From assembly GCA_024228935.1 (NCBI GenBank), contig JAAESX010000094.1:62001-126000 (forward strand): a DNA stretch of 64,000 nt, given 5' to 3'. The notes under the pieces are model-generated. The model made no database searches, was not told the DNA's origin, and was given only the letters and a program-made list of their open reading frames with translations. The position numbers and the translations under genes were made by a program. Below, in pieces: positions 34,206 through 43,757 of this stretch. Each line of letters opens with the position of its first letter. Position 1 is the first letter of the stretch. Source of the DNA: Pseudomonadota bacterium (GTDB taxonomy: Bacteria; Myxococcota_A; UBA796; CAJQPC01).

Positions 34206-34736
34206 ATGACGCTCATCCTGTTGTCCCTGGCCTGCATCGATCTCGGTGAACCGGCCGAGCTGACGTCCGAGACCGATGCCGATGCCGACGCGGACGCCGA
34301 CTCGGACACCGACTCCGATGCGGACGCCGACACCGACACCGATGCGGACGCCGACTCGGATGCGGACGCCGACACCGACGCCGACACGGACACGGCCACC
34401 CCCGAGCGCGCGCTGAAGGAGTGCGAGCCGACGGACACCGACGCCTATGTGCTGACCTCGCTGTCGATCTCGGGGGACGTGATGACCGTCGGCGTCGGGT
34501 ACTCGGGCGGCTGCCAGGACCACGAGTTCGAGCTCTGCTGGGACGGCTCGCTGGCCGAGTCCGAGCCCGAGCAGGCCTTCCTCGTGCTGGGCCACGACGC
34601 CAACGGGGACGACTGCGAGGTGGCCATCAGCGAGACCCAGGAGTGGGACATCTCGCTGTTGCGGACCTCGCACGGCGCTGGGACCGGCGAGATCACGGTG
34701 CACCTGGCCGAGCAGTCCGCGGCCTACACCTGGTGA
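34206..34736 (+). CDS. lipoprotein with acidic Asp/Ala/Thr linker
   Basis: 176 residues. GGAGG six bases before the ATG. Lipobox LSLAC, then a 45-residue DADAD/DTD linker (residues 22-66), and a small beta domain with five Cys (KECEPTDTDAYV, GGCQDHEFELCWDG, DDCEVAI). Same architecture as the lipoprotein at 26421 but with a different globular domain. Function unknown. Confidence 0.8.
   Translation: MTLILLSLACIDLGEPAELTSETDADADADADSDTDSDADADTDTDADADSDADADTDADTDTATPERALKECEPTDTDAYVLTSLSISGDVMTVGVGYSGGCQDHEFELCWDGSLAESEPEQAFLVLGHDANGDDCEVAISETQEWDISLLRTSHGAGTGEITVHLAEQSAAYTW
34261..34395 (+). repeat. acidic-linker coding repeat
   Basis: Imperfect gatgcc/gacgcc/gactcg units that code Asp-Ala and Asp-Ser/Thr pairs. 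Likely prone to slippage. Confidence 0.7.
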
Positions 34737-34737
34737 G

Positions 34738-35526
34738 TCAGTCCACCAGGACGTAGTTGAGCGTCATCTCCTTGTGGTTGCGGCGGATGACGACCGTGAG
34801 CTTGTTGTCGCGTCGAAGCCTTCGATAGGCCCCGATCGCCTGCGGGATCGACGTGACGACCTCGCCGTTCACCGAGCGGATGACGTCGTTTCCGCGGAAG
34901 CCGAGCTGGTACAGGTCGTTTCCGCAGCGCACCCGCTGGACCCGAAAGCCGACGACCTCGCCGCCCTTGCCCTTCTGCCAGTACGTGTCCCCGAGCGTCG
35001 CCGCGTCCTTCAGGTGCGTCGTGTAGTGGTCGACCAGATCGCGCTGGACCCGCCACGTGACCGGCTTTCGGCCCGGCTTGATGTCCGGGTTGTCGGGCAG
35101 GCACTCCTGGGCCTTGGAGCCGTCCCCGTCCTGGGTCGGTCCCTTCGTCTTTCCACCGCTGCGGACCTGCTCGACGTCCTCTGAGGTGGGGGTGGACTCC
35201 GGGCGTCCGTCCTCGGGCGCGGGCTGGCCGTCGTCGCTGTTCTGCTCGAGCGGGGCCTCGCTCCCGACCTCGTCGCCGCTCTCGCCCTTCGACGGGGGCT
35301 CGAGCAGCTCCTCGGTCACCTCGATGACATCCGCGTCCGCGTCAGGGAAGGGGATGAGGGACATCGACGCCATGTACGTGGCGGTACGCTCGCTCGGGCG
35401 CTCGGCCTCGAACCCCAGCGTCCCGGCCTCGTACGCGATGCCCAGAGCAGCGGGCAGGAGGAAGCACCCGCCCACGAACGCGTGGCACACGAGCCACTCC
35501 AGTACGTGCTTGGGCTTGGGGATCAC
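34738..35526 (-). CDS. membrane-anchored PDZ protein, GspC-like
   Basis: 262 residues from a GTG that overlaps the stop of the GH57 gene. One N-terminal helix (FVGGCFLLPAALGIAYEAG), an acidic Pro/Ser-rich linker (60-140), then a conserved region and a C-terminal PDZ domain: YQLGFRGNDVIRSVNGEVVT, then AYRRLRRDNKLTVVIRRN. This matches the layout of type II secretion GspC, which couples the outer-membrane secretin to the inner-membrane platform. No other gsp genes are in the window, so a stand-alone scaffold or inhibitor is also possible. Confidence 0.78.
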   Translation of the reverse strand: MIPKPKHVLEWLVCHAFVGGCFLLPAALGIAYEAGTLGFEAERPSERTATYMASMSLIPFPDADADVIEVTEELLEPPSKGESGDEVGSEAPLEQNSDDGQPAPEDGRPESTPTSEDVEQVRSGGKTKGPTQDGDGSKAQECLPDNPDIKPGRKPVTWRVQRDLVDHYTTHLKDAATLGDTYWQKGKGGEVVGFRVQRVRCGNDLYQLGFRGNDVIRSVNGEVVTSIPQAIGAYRRLRRDNKLTVVIRRNHKEMTLNYVLVD

Positions 35527-36806
35527 CCCCCGAGGATAGTCCGCACCTGGGTCTGCCACACGTCGTCCAGTGGTCCGAGGCGTTCGACGAAGAGCGGCTC
35601 CAGATCTTCGCCGGACAGCTCGCGGTGCAGGGTGATGGCCCGCAGCGCGTACGTCAGGATCTGCACGGCTTCGAGCCCGTCGGGTCCATCGAAGAACCAC
35701 CCGCACGAGGTGTACATCTGCAGCCGGGCCCGCTCGAGGTCGGGCGAGGCGGCGTCGCGCTCTCCGATGGCATCGCGTAAGGCGTCCATCGCGGTGCGCA
35801 GGGTCTGGCGCCAGGCCTGCTGGCCCGAGCGCGCGGGGTCCATCGCGCACCCGCAGTTCGCGCTCCAGCGACCGACGCCGTGCGCGCACGACCAGGACGA
35901 GGGCTCGACGATGCGGGCCTCCCACGTTGCGGGGTGGTGGACGAGGTACGCGCTCGGGTTCGTGAGCAGGACGTCGGGCGCGTGGTCCAGCACCTCGATG
36001 AGCTTCGCCAGCGCCATCTCGCCGTGCCGGTGGTGGTGGCCGTACGACTCGCCGTCCGTCGCCACCATTGCGAGCCCTGCGTCACACGACGCGTGTGCGA
36101 GCACCTGGGCGAAGTGGTCCCCGTCGTGGAGAAGCCCGTCGAAGGCGACGCCTCGCGAGGTCGGTCCGTCGTAGAAGAACACGACGATCGACCGGCCCTG
36201 GCGCGTGTTCACGACGTAGGGCCGGCGGCTGTCGAACGGCTGCCAGCCACCACCCGGACTGCGGACCTCGGCGCACTGGCGGGGCGCGAGGATGGTCCAG
36301 CGGATGCCGGCTCGGGCGAGCGCATCGAGCGTGTCCAGGTCGACGGCTGTCTCCGGGAGCCACATCGCGTCCGGGTCGCGTCCGAAGCGGCCCTGGAAGT
36401 CGCGGATCCCCCAGGCGATCTCGCGCAGGCGGTCCCGCTCGCTCGCCAGCGGCAGGATGGCGTGGTGGAAGCCCTGGGCGATGGCGCTGCCGTGTCCGAG
36501 TCGAGCGATGGCCTGACGGTCGGCCTCGACGATGGCCTCGTGGACGTCCGGGGCGTGTCGCTCGAGCCAGCGCATGAGCGTGGGGCCGACGTCCGACGAG
36601 GTGTGCGCGAACGTGTTGATGCGGCCGCGGATCTCGCCGTGCTCGTCCAGGAGTGGCGCCCGCGTGTTGGGGCGGTAGCACTCCGCCGTGATGCGGTGGT
36701 TCCAGTCCGGCCAGGGGGCGGCGGACGGCTGCGGGTCGACGCGCCCGGTGAACGGGTTCTCCCGGGGGGGCTGGTAGAAGTGGCCGTGGACGCAGACGTA
36801 CCTCAA
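35523..36806 (-). CDS. GH57-family glycoside hydrolase-like protein
   Basis: 427 residues from a TTG that overlaps the stop of glgB (TTGA). N-terminal VCVHGHFYQPPREN is the GH57 signature. WLPETAVDLDTLDAL holds the candidate nucleophile Glu; ATDGESYGHHHRHGEMAL holds the candidate acid Asp and metal-like His cluster. The C-terminal part matches the DUF3536 type of extension. GH57 enzymes act on alpha-glucans (amylase, branching or 4-alpha-glucanotransferase). Coupling to glgB supports glycogen metabolism. Confidence 0.87.
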   Translation of the reverse strand: MRYVCVHGHFYQPPRENPFTGRVDPQPSAAPWPDWNHRITAECYRPNTRAPLLDEHGEIRGRINTFAHTSSDVGPTLMRWLERHAPDVHEAIVEADRQAIARLGHGSAIAQGFHHAILPLASERDRLREIAWGIRDFQGRFGRDPDAMWLPETAVDLDTLDALARAGIRWTILAPRQCAEVRSPGGGWQPFDSRRPYVVNTRQGRSIVVFFYDGPTSRGVAFDGLLHDGDHFAQVLAHASCDAGLAMVATDGESYGHHHRHGEMALAKLIEVLDHAPDVLLTNPSAYLVHHPATWEARIVEPSSWSCAHGVGRWSANCGCAMDPARSGQQAWRQTLRTAMDALRDAIGERDAASPDLERARLQMYTSCGWFFDGPDGLEAVQILTYALRAITLHRELSGEDLEPLFVERLGPLDDVWQTQVRTILGG

Positions 36807-38665
36807 GCGCGGCCACCTCGGGCGGTCGGTCGCAGGTAGACCACGCCGAGCGGCGGCACCCGCAGTCGGGTCGAGTGGGGGAGGCCCTGCCAGGGCTCCG
36901 GCGTCGCCTTGCGCCACTTCGTGTTCACCACGCCGCTCCCGCCGTACTCGCTCGCGTCCGTGTTCAGCAGCTCGCGCCAGTGGCCGGCCTCGGGCAGTCC
37001 GATCCGGTAGTCCTCGCGCAGCATCGGCGTGAAGTTGGCCACGACCACGATGGGGCGGCAGCCGGGCGCCTGCCGGACGAAGGTGACGACGCTCTGGTCG
37101 CTGTCGTCCATGCCCGTCCAGGCGACCCCGTCGGGGTGCGTGTCGAGCCGGTGCAGCCCGGGGTTGTCCCGGTAAAGCTTGTTCAGGTCGGTCACGCAGC
37201 GGGCGAGCCCGGCGTGGTCGTCGTCCTCGAGGAGCTCCCACTCGAGCGTGCCGTCGTGGGCCCACTCGCGACGCTGTCCGAGCTCCATCCCCATGAACAG
37301 GAGCTTCTTGCCGGGCTGGGCGAACTGCCAGCCGAACAGCAGCCGACTGGTCGCCCGCTTCTGCCAGTCGTCGCCCGGAGCGCGCTCCATCAGCGAGCCC
37401 TTCCCGTGAACGACCTCGTCGTGCGACAGCGCCAGGACGAAGCTCTCCGAGTGGGCGTAGACGCTGCGGAAGGTGAGCTCGTTGTGGTGGTGGCAGCGGT
37501 GGATGGGGTCGCGTCCCAGGTACTGGAGTGTGTCGTTCATCCAGCCCATGTCCCACTTCATGCTGAAGCCCAGGCCGCCGTCGAAGGTCGGACGGGAGAC
37601 GCCGGGCCAGGCGGTGGACTCCTCGGCGATGACCAGGGCGCCCGGGAAGTCGCGGTGGAGCTCCTCGTTCAGGTCGCGCAGGAGCGAGATGGCTTCGAGG
37701 TTCTCGCGGCCGCCGTGCTCGTTGGGCAGCCAGTCCGTGCGCGAGTAGTCGAGGTAGAGCATGCTCGCGACCGCATCCACACGCAGTCCGTCCGCGTGGA
37801 ACTCCTCGAGCCAGTAGCGGGCCGAGGACAGCAGGAAGCTGCGGATCTCGGGCCGGCCGTAGTCGAAGATGGCGGTCTTCCAGTCGGGGTGCTCACCCCG
37901 GCGCGGATCGGCGTGCTCGTACAGCGCGGTGCCGTCGAAGCGGGCCAGACCGTGCCCGTCCTTGGGAAAGTGAGCGGGGACCCAGTCCAGGATGACGCCC
38001 AGGCCAAGACCGTGGAGGTGGTCGACCAGCGCGCGCAGGCCGTCCGGATCGCCGAAGCGCGAGGTCGGGGCGAAGTGGCCGAGCGCCTGGTAGCCCCAGC
38101 TCCCGTAGAAGGGATGCTCCATGAGCGGCAGGAACTCGACGTGCGTGAAGCCGTGGGCGAGCAGGTGGTCGGCGAGCGGCTCGGCCAGCTCGGTGTACGA
38201 GAGCGGTCGGCCGTCCGGATGCCGGCGCCAGCTGCCCGCGTGGAGCTCGTAGATGCTGATGGGCTGCGAGTAGGCGTCCCGCTTCTTCCGTCGCCCGAGC
38301 CAGCGTGCATCGCGCCAGGAGTAGCTCGAGCGCACGATCCGCGAGGCGTTGCCGGGGGGCTGCTCGGCCGCGAACCCGACCGGGTCCTGGCGCTCGGCGA
38401 TGACCCCGTCCACGCCCTCGACGACGTACTTGTACAGCTGGCCCGGGCGAGCGGTGGGGCAGGCCAGGACCCAGACGCCTCCGCTGTCTCGTGACATCGC
38501 GTGCGGGCGCCAGCCGTCGAAGTCGCCCTTCACCCAGACGTTTCGCGCGTTGGGCGCCCAGACCGCGAACCGCGTGCCGTCGCCTTGCGGTTGCGCCCCG
38601 AGAAACGTGTAGATGCGGCTGTGGTGGCCGGCCGCGAAGCCGTCCAGATCGCCGGGCGAGAGCAT
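36803..38665 (-). CDS. glgB: 1,4-alpha-glucan branching enzyme
   Basis: 620 residues. The start at 38665 has a GGAGGT site; an in-frame ATG 60 bases upstream lacks one. N-terminal CBM48-like domain (FAVWAPNARNVWVKGDFDGW), then the GH13 barrel with nucleophile Asp297 (GLRVDAVASM), acid/base Glu348 (VIAEEST) and His415/Asp416 (LSHDEVVHGKGS). FDGGLGFSMKWDMGWMND is a GlgB hallmark. Length fits GlgB lacking the extra N-terminal module. It forms alpha-1,6 branches in glycogen. Confidence 0.95.
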   Translation of the reverse strand: MLSPGDLDGFAAGHHSRIYTFLGAQPQGDGTRFAVWAPNARNVWVKGDFDGWRPHAMSRDSGGVWVLACPTARPGQLYKYVVEGVDGVIAERQDPVGFAAEQPPGNASRIVRSSYSWRDARWLGRRKKRDAYSQPISIYELHAGSWRRHPDGRPLSYTELAEPLADHLLAHGFTHVEFLPLMEHPFYGSWGYQALGHFAPTSRFGDPDGLRALVDHLHGLGLGVILDWVPAHFPKDGHGLARFDGTALYEHADPRRGEHPDWKTAIFDYGRPEIRSFLLSSARYWLEEFHADGLRVDAVASMLYLDYSRTDWLPNEHGGRENLEAISLLRDLNEELHRDFPGALVIAEESTAWPGVSRPTFDGGLGFSMKWDMGWMNDTLQYLGRDPIHRCHHHNELTFRSVYAHSESFVLALSHDEVVHGKGSLMERAPGDDWQKRATSRLLFGWQFAQPGKKLLFMGMELGQRREWAHDGTLEWELLEDDDHAGLARCVTDLNKLYRDNPGLHRLDTHPDGVAWTGMDDSDQSVVTFVRQAPGCRPIVVVANFTPMLREDYRIGLPEAGHWRELLNTDASEYGGSGVVNTKWRKATPEPWQGLPHSTRLRVPPLGVVYLRPTARGGRA

Positions 38666-38760
38666 CGGACCTCCGGCTCTCAGACCCGCAAACCCAGGTT
38701 TCGGCACGACATCGCGGTGATCCAACCGGAGGCCCCGCCCGAAGGTAGGGTGAGGCCACC

Positions 38761-40119
38761 ATGATCTACCTGTTTCTCGCCTGCCAACCGACCCACTACA
38801 TGAACGGACCGGACGACGATCCGGCTCCCCAGGACTCCGAGGTCCAGGACCTCGGCTTCGAGGTCTTCGACGTCCAGGCCGAGCTGGCCGAGGACATCGT
38901 CACCGTCGTGCGCGTCTCCTGGACCACCTCGACCGAGACGACCGGGTACGTCGACTTCGGCGAGACCACCGCGCTGGGTCACACCACCAACACGACCGAA
39001 CTCGGAACCGAGCACGAGGTCCTGCTGCTCGGCATGCCCGCCGACACGGACGTCCAGTTCGTCGTGCACGCCACCGACGGCACCGACAGCCTGCAGAGCG
39101 ACGACCTCTCCATCACCACGGGCCCGCTCCCCAGCGGCATGCCGGTCCTCACGGTGACCGGGGACGTCGAGGACCGGTGGGCCTACCAGGCGATCCCGCT
39201 TCAGGGCACGACCTACGTCATCACGCTGGTCGATCCGCTCGGCCGCATCGTCTGGTACGACTTCCCCGAGCCGAAGGGGAACCTGATGCGGGCGCTCCTG
39301 TCGCCCGCAAAGGACGAGATCGTCTACGTGTGGGCGGGGGACCAGCAGCACCTGGACGAGGGGATCCTGGTTCGCGTCTCGCTCGATGGCTCGGAGCGCA
39401 CCGAGTACGCGTGGCCCTTCATCGACCACGACGCGGACGTCTTGCCGGACGGAACGGTGGCGGGCATCGTCGTCACCGAAGACCCGCTCTTGGGGGGCGA
39501 TGTCGGGCAGACGGACGACATCGTCGAGCTGGACGCCGACGGCACGCTCACGTCGGTCTGGAGTGCGTACGACGCGATCGACTGGGATGAGCTGCCGCCT
39601 CAGGGGCCCAGCAACTGGACCCACGCCAACGGCCTGGACTACGTCGTGGACGGCGACTTCTACCTGGTCTCGCTGAAGGAGCTCGGCTCCATCGCCAAGG
39701 TCCACCGCTCGACCGGCGAGACCCAGTGGTTCTTGAACGGTCAGCTCAACGAGTTCAGCTACCCGGACGGCACGGACGTGGTCCAGATGCAGCACCAGAT
39801 GCACTGGCTCGGCGACAGCATCCTGGTCTTCGACAACGGGCCCGAGTCCCGCGACTACTCCCGGATCGTCGAGATCGAGCTGAACGAGGAGACGATGGAG
39901 GCCGAGGAGGTCTGGGAGTACATCCGCGAGCCGTCCGTCAAGGTGTTCGCCAAGGGCGACGTGCACCGGTTCGACGACGGCGCCACCCAGGTCGTCTGGT
40001 CGATCCAGGGCGAGATCCAGCTGGTCACCCCCGACAAGGAGGTCATCTGGCAGCTGAACACCGACCTCGGTCAGGCCCTGACGTTCGTGCAGGTCATCGA
40101 TGATCTCTACGCTCGGTAG
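38761..40119 (+). CDS. arylsulfotransferase (ASST)-like lipoprotein
   Basis: 452 residues. Very short lipoprotein signal (MIYLFLAC). Residues 35-120 are a fibronectin-III-like domain. Residues 125-450 form a propeller with ASST-type motifs: HDADVLPDGTVAGI, WTHANGLDYV, MQHQMHWLGDSIL and DVHRFDDGATQVVW. Family members transfer sulfate between aryl groups; many surface homologues in these bacteria lack proof of activity. Starts 95 bp from the divergent glgB gene; TAGGGT lies 9 bases before the ATG. Confidence 0.85.
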   Translation: MIYLFLACQPTHYMNGPDDDPAPQDSEVQDLGFEVFDVQAELAEDIVTVVRVSWTTSTETTGYVDFGETTALGHTTNTTELGTEHEVLLLGMPADTDVQFVVHATDGTDSLQSDDLSITTGPLPSGMPVLTVTGDVEDRWAYQAIPLQGTTYVITLVDPLGRIVWYDFPEPKGNLMRALLSPAKDEIVYVWAGDQQHLDEGILVRVSLDGSERTEYAWPFIDHDADVLPDGTVAGIVVTEDPLLGGDVGQTDDIVELDADGTLTSVWSAYDAIDWDELPPQGPSNWTHANGLDYVVDGDFYLVSLKELGSIAKVHRSTGETQWFLNGQLNEFSYPDGTDVVQMQHQMHWLGDSILVFDNGPESRDYSRIVEIELNEETMEAEEVWEYIREPSVKVFAKGDVHRFDDGATQVVWSIQGEIQLVTPDKEVIWQLNTDLGQALTFVQVIDDLYAR

Positions 40120-41062
40120 CCTGCTGCTGCTCGGCTGTGAGCAGCCCGTCCCCGACGTCGCCGGACCGCTGAAGCCGCCCGAGGAGTCGGGCGAGGTCCT
40201 GCTCGCCGACGCCCACAACTACAGCTTCTGGGGCCTGCTCGATGGGCCCAGCTTCCAGCTCGAGGAGCTCACCGACCCCACCATCCGGTGGGATGAGCTG
40301 ACCGAGGACCTGCAGTGTCACGAGCTGGATGGGGTCGATGACATCGACGTGGTCGGGCTCATGGTCTTCCCGCTGCTGGACGAACTGACCGTCGAGGAGG
40401 GGCTCAGCTACGACACGCTCTCCCAGGTCGACATGACCATCTTCCTGAGCTCAGAGCCGGGCGACGACACGTCCGTCTCGCTCTCGGACTTCTCGTTCGA
40501 CGGAACGGACGTCGACACGACGACCTACTTCGAGGTCGGGAGCGGCACGTGGGCGCTCGTCTTCAGCAGCGGCTTCACCATCGGCGTCGGGACCCGGATG
40601 CTGGCGTTCCTCGAGCCCGTCGCGGCGGGGGAGGCCGACTCGACCGAGGCGTCGGTGACGGATGGCTGCTCGGCGCTGGAGTACGACGCCGACCTGACGA
40701 GCCTGCGCGAGGTCCCCGTCCTGCCAGGCGGCCCCTGGGAGGTCGACTGGTCCGCGGTGACGGAGGCGAGCTACGGCGGTGAGTTCGAGGCCGTGAAGGT
40801 CACCGAGATCATGGTCGGGCACTACGATCTGGAGCGTGAGGAGATCGCGGACAACTTCCTGGATCTCGAGCTCATCGCGACCGAGCTGTACACGATGGAC
40901 CATCCGGCCGGCGTCGAGGCTGATCTGGCCGACCTGACGGACGCGGACGGAGACCCGTTCCCCGGCTTCACCGACGATGGGACCTGGGTGTTCGCGCTGC
41001 GCTGCAAGACGTGCTCGAACCCCGCACCCCTGTTCCTCACCACGCTCGTTCCATGGGACTGA
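40100..41062 (+). CDS. lipoprotein of unknown function
   Basis: 320 residues. The ATG lies 20 bases inside the preceding gene. Lipobox LLLLGC at residues 8-13. The mature part is acidic and beta-rich with five Cys, including a CxxC near the end (LRCKTCSNP). No family recognised. Probably co-expressed with the ASST-like gene; the overlap suggests coupling. Confidence 0.8.
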   Translation: MISTLGSLLLLGCEQPVPDVAGPLKPPEESGEVLLADAHNYSFWGLLDGPSFQLEELTDPTIRWDELTEDLQCHELDGVDDIDVVGLMVFPLLDELTVEEGLSYDTLSQVDMTIFLSSEPGDDTSVSLSDFSFDGTDVDTTTYFEVGSGTWALVFSSGFTIGVGTRMLAFLEPVAAGEADSTEASVTDGCSALEYDADLTSLREVPVLPGGPWEVDWSAVTEASYGGEFEAVKVTEIMVGHYDLEREEIADNFLDLELIATELYTMDHPAGVEADLADLTDADGDPFPGFTDDGTWVFALRCKTCSNPAPLFLTTLVPWD

Positions 41063-41064
41063 GA

Positions 41065-41730
41065 ATGTTCAGCTTCTTCCGTTCCGACCCCAAGATGCCC
41101 ACCGCCGAACAGGCCTTGCCTGGCCGAGATGAAGTCCTGCCGGTCGCGGCGACACACGTGGTCACCGGCGGACCCATGTCACCGCCGTGGCCCGAGGGAG
41201 CCCAGGTCGCGGTGTTCGGGCTGGGCTGCTTCTGGGGCGCCGAGCGCAAGTTCTGGCAGACGCCCGGCGTGCTGAGCACCCAGGTCGGGTACGCGGCCGG
41301 CTTCACGAAGAACCCGACCTACAAGGAGGTCTGCAGCGGCAACACCGGCCACAACGAGGTCGTTCGCGTGGTCTTCGACCCGAGCGTCGTGACCTTCGAG
41401 TACCTGGTGAAGGTCTTCTTCGAGAGCCACGACCCCACGCAGGGGATGCGCCAGGGGAACGACGCAGGTGCCCAGTACCGTTCAGGAATCTACGTCGAGC
41501 CCGGGCAGCGCGAGGTCGCTGAGAAGAGCTTCGTGGCCTACCAGGAGAGCCTGTACGACGCGGGCCACGGGAACATGACTACCGAGATCGTCGACAGCCC
41601 GGAGTTCTTCTACGCCGAGGACTACCACCAGCAGTATCTGCACAAGAATCCTGGTGGGTACTGTGGGCTGGAAGGGACGGGAGTGAGCTGCCCGGTGGGG
41701 CTGGGTGTCGAGGGCGACCCGACCGCCTGA
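41065..41730 (+). CDS. msrA: peptide methionine sulfoxide reductase MsrA
   Basis: 221 residues. Catalytic Cys55 in [53 protein letters not shown] and QYRSGIY complete the family signature. C-terminal [16 protein letters not shown] has resolving cysteines. The upstream ATG at 41053 is also possible, but the start at 41065 lies just after the preceding stop. The last 105 bp occur again, diverged, at 46341-46445. Confidence 0.95.
   Translation: MFSFFRSDPKMPTAEQALPGRDEVLPVAATHVVTGGPMSPPWPEGAQVAVFGLGCFWGAERKFWQTPGVLSTQVGYAAGFTKNPTYKEVCSGNTGHNEVVRVVFDPSVVTFEYLVKVFFESHDPTQGMRQGNDAGAQYRSGIYVEPGQREVAEKSFVAYQESLYDAGHGNMTTEIVDSPEFFYAEDYHQQYLHKNPGGYCGLEGTGVSCPVGLGVEGDPTA
41626..41730 (+). repeat. 3' end of msrA, first copy of a direct repeat flanking the inserted genes
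   Basis: 105 bp, from CACCAGCAG to the TGA of msrA. It aligns without gaps to 46341-46445: by eye 89 of 105 bases match, and 29 of 34 residues. Most differences are synonymous third positions, so both copies evolved as coding sequence for some time. Confidence 0.85.
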
Positions 41731-41773
41731 ACGGCGAGCTCGACGCCATCATGCCCATCGTGCCCGAGGAAGG

Positions 41774-41796
41774 CAGGCCTCCCGGATGCCGGCCTG
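41774..41796. terminator. candidate hairpin between convergent msrA and EEP gene
   Basis: CAGGCC at 41774-41779 pairs with GGCCTG at 41791-41796 across an 11-base loop. No T-run follows in either direction, so an intrinsic terminator is only weakly supported. Confidence 0.3.
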
Positions 41797-41827
41797 ATCG
41801 GAGCGGGCGCCTACGGCTGCAGTCGAC

Positions 41828-43519
41828 TCATGGGGCGGCGGTCTGGCTGAAGACGATGCTGTCGATCGCCTGATCCGCCACAGAGCTGGACACGTCACTG
41901 GAATGCTCGACGATCCGCAGCAGGACCGAGCCACTGTGCGGCGTCGACATCCCCGTGAACACGGTCAGGTCCTGCCCGTCCGTCGTCGACTCCACACCCG
42001 TCCCGATCACCGGCCCGTCGGCGGACTCTTCGTAGAGCGTCCACTCGAAGCGATTGCCGGACTCGTAGTTGGCGTAGTCGTCGAACACGAAGGACTCGAC
42101 CGTGACACCCCACCCCTCATCGGTCGAGAACAGGATGTCGAAGGGGTTGCCGACATCGTACTGATCCATCTGCGCGGCGCTCCACTCGCCGTCGTCATAG
42201 AATTGCCAGAACCCACCGGGAGCTGACCAGGTCACCGCTACGTTCGGCGTGCCAGCGCTGACGATGCCTGCCTCGGGCGTCGACACGTTGGCCCCGAAGT
42301 CACTGGGAATCTCAGCATTGGTCGTCAGGCCCTCGAAGGTGAGTGCCGTCATACCCGCGTCGTCCACGACCACGGGCAGCTCGAAGGTGGAGACGACGCT
42401 GCGGTGGTCCGGCCGGTAGGACTCCAGGGGAAGATCGATCGTCACGCCGTGCGCGTCTTGCTCTTCGGCTGGCAGGACCTCACCCAGGATCTCCGAGTCG
42501 ACGGCGGTCACGTCGCCCCCCGAGACGTACACGAAGTCGATCCGATCGAAGGGCTCGGTCTCGGTGTCGTATCCGACCCCATGCCGCACCCATGTCTCCC
42601 CGCGACTGTCGTAGTCGGCCGTGTCCATGGGCACGACCGCTCGATAGGAGTCGACGAAGCCTGCGTCGGCCAGGACCTTGGACGACTGCCACTCCACACT
42701 CCGCCCGTAGTTCCAGTCCGCTGCCGCCGCGGCCTCGGACCAGTCCAGGTGCGACGGTTCGTTGAAGTCACCCGTGATGAAGACGGGCGTTCCCGCTTCG
42801 AGATAGGCGTCGACGCTCGGCAAGACGTCGAACTCCACATGGTCGGCCCGGTAGGCCTTGGAGTCCGCAATCAGCTGCGCCTCTGACACGCTGACGTCCG
42901 CCCGAACCGTGTAGGGCCCGTAGCCGCCCCAGTACTGGTACGAGTTCACCAAGACGACCGTCTCACCCGCTGCGATGCGGATCTCCGCGCCTTGAGATCC
43001 CAGATCCCCGTAGGCGTAGTCGCCGGGGACGTCGAAGGTGCCCACGATCGGGTAACGGCTGAGCACGGCCTCGTAGGTCGAGTAGCCGCGGTAGTGGTAG
43101 TGGAAGCCCAGCTCCGCCGCCAAGGCCGCGATCGGCGCCTCGGTCATCGCTTCCTGGTAGCCGACGATGTCCGCGCCGGACGTCCGGATCAGCGTCGCCA
43201 GTCCTTCGGTGTGGGCGGGCCAGGTGTCGTTCGAGTCGGCACCGGTTCCGTCCCGCCACGCGTTGAGCGACAGGACGCGGAGTTCCTTGTCGTGCCCGTC
43301 GTCCGGTCCGCCGGTGTCGGTGTCGGTGTCGGTATCGGTGTCAGTGTCAGTGTCGGTGTCGGTGTCGGTGTCCGAGTCCGTGTCTGCATCCTGCTCCTCC
43401 TCATCCGGAGCGCCATCAGACGGGCCATCACCCACAGCAGAGGTGTCGGTCGCAGGCTGGCATCCGGCCACGAGCATCAGCGCGGAGACACCGGTCGGCA
43501 GGTAGTCGAGGACCTTCAT
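41828..43519 (-). CDS. lipoprotein with endonuclease/exonuclease/phosphatase (EEP) domain
   Basis: 563 residues from the ATG at 43519. Lipobox LMLVAGC near residue 20, an acidic linker with a (TD)n tract, then an EEP domain at about 80-380. Motifs: VLSLNAW, IVGYQEAMTEA, TGDFNEPSHLDW, DRIDFVYV, RPDHRSVVS (catalytic Asp-His). The C-terminal 150 residues form a beta domain (LTFEGLTTNAEIP, then FWQFYDDGEWS) like a carbohydrate-binding or jelly-roll module. Could be an exported DNase, sphingomyelinase-like or phosphodiesterase enzyme. Lies inside the msrA-flanked insert. Confidence 0.87.
   Translation of the reverse strand: MKVLDYLPTGVSALMLVAGCQPATDTSAVGDGPSDGAPDEEEQDADTDSDTDTDTDTDTDTDTDTDTDTGGPDDGHDKELRVLSLNAWRDGTGADSNDTWPAHTEGLATLIRTSGADIVGYQEAMTEAPIAALAAELGFHYHYRGYSTYEAVLSRYPIVGTFDVPGDYAYGDLGSQGAEIRIAAGETVVLVNSYQYWGGYGPYTVRADVSVSEAQLIADSKAYRADHVEFDVLPSVDAYLEAGTPVFITGDFNEPSHLDWSEAAAAADWNYGRSVEWQSSKVLADAGFVDSYRAVVPMDTADYDSRGETWVRHGVGYDTETEPFDRIDFVYVSGGDVTAVDSEILGEVLPAEEQDAHGVTIDLPLESYRPDHRSVVSTFELPVVVDDAGMTALTFEGLTTNAEIPSDFGANVSTPEAGIVSAGTPNVAVTWSAPGGFWQFYDDGEWSAAQMDQYDVGNPFDILFSTDEGWGVTVESFVFDDYANYESGNRFEWTLYEESADGPVIGTGVESTTDGQDLTVFTGMSTPHSGSVLLRIVEHSSDVSSSVADQAIDSIVFSQTAAP
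43315..43382 (-). repeat. TD-coding microsatellite
   Basis: Near-perfect gtgtcg hexamer units, about eleven copies, with a few atc/agt interruptions; on the minus strand they code Thr-Asp. Of the four acidic linkers in the window this is the purest tract and the most likely to vary in length. Confidence 0.8.
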
Positions 43520-43757
43520 CGCTTCGATTCTAACGCCCCCGTCACCGACTGGAAGGTAGACCGCACATCGGTCCGCATGAGCCTCGCGTGCCACACAGCG
43601 TCGAGCCGTCCAGCAGGCCGCGAGCCCGTCCAGGATCAAGCTCAGAACGGGGTCGAGATCGTCCTCTTCGTGGTCGTGCCCCTCGAGGTGAACCCGGACG
43701 TGCACGGCCATCCTGACGGGTTCCTGAGCCGCCCTCTCGGCCCTCGATGTGCCCCGC

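Noticed and set aside
43315..43382. Possible CRISPR-like repeat
   Set aside because: Units are contiguous hexamers without spacers and code an acidic linker.
43520..43757. Coding potential in the 238-bp gap between the EEP and GH2 genes
   Set aside because: An in-frame extension of the EEP gene exists, but it precedes the signal peptide and has no protein-like features; I see nothing else there.
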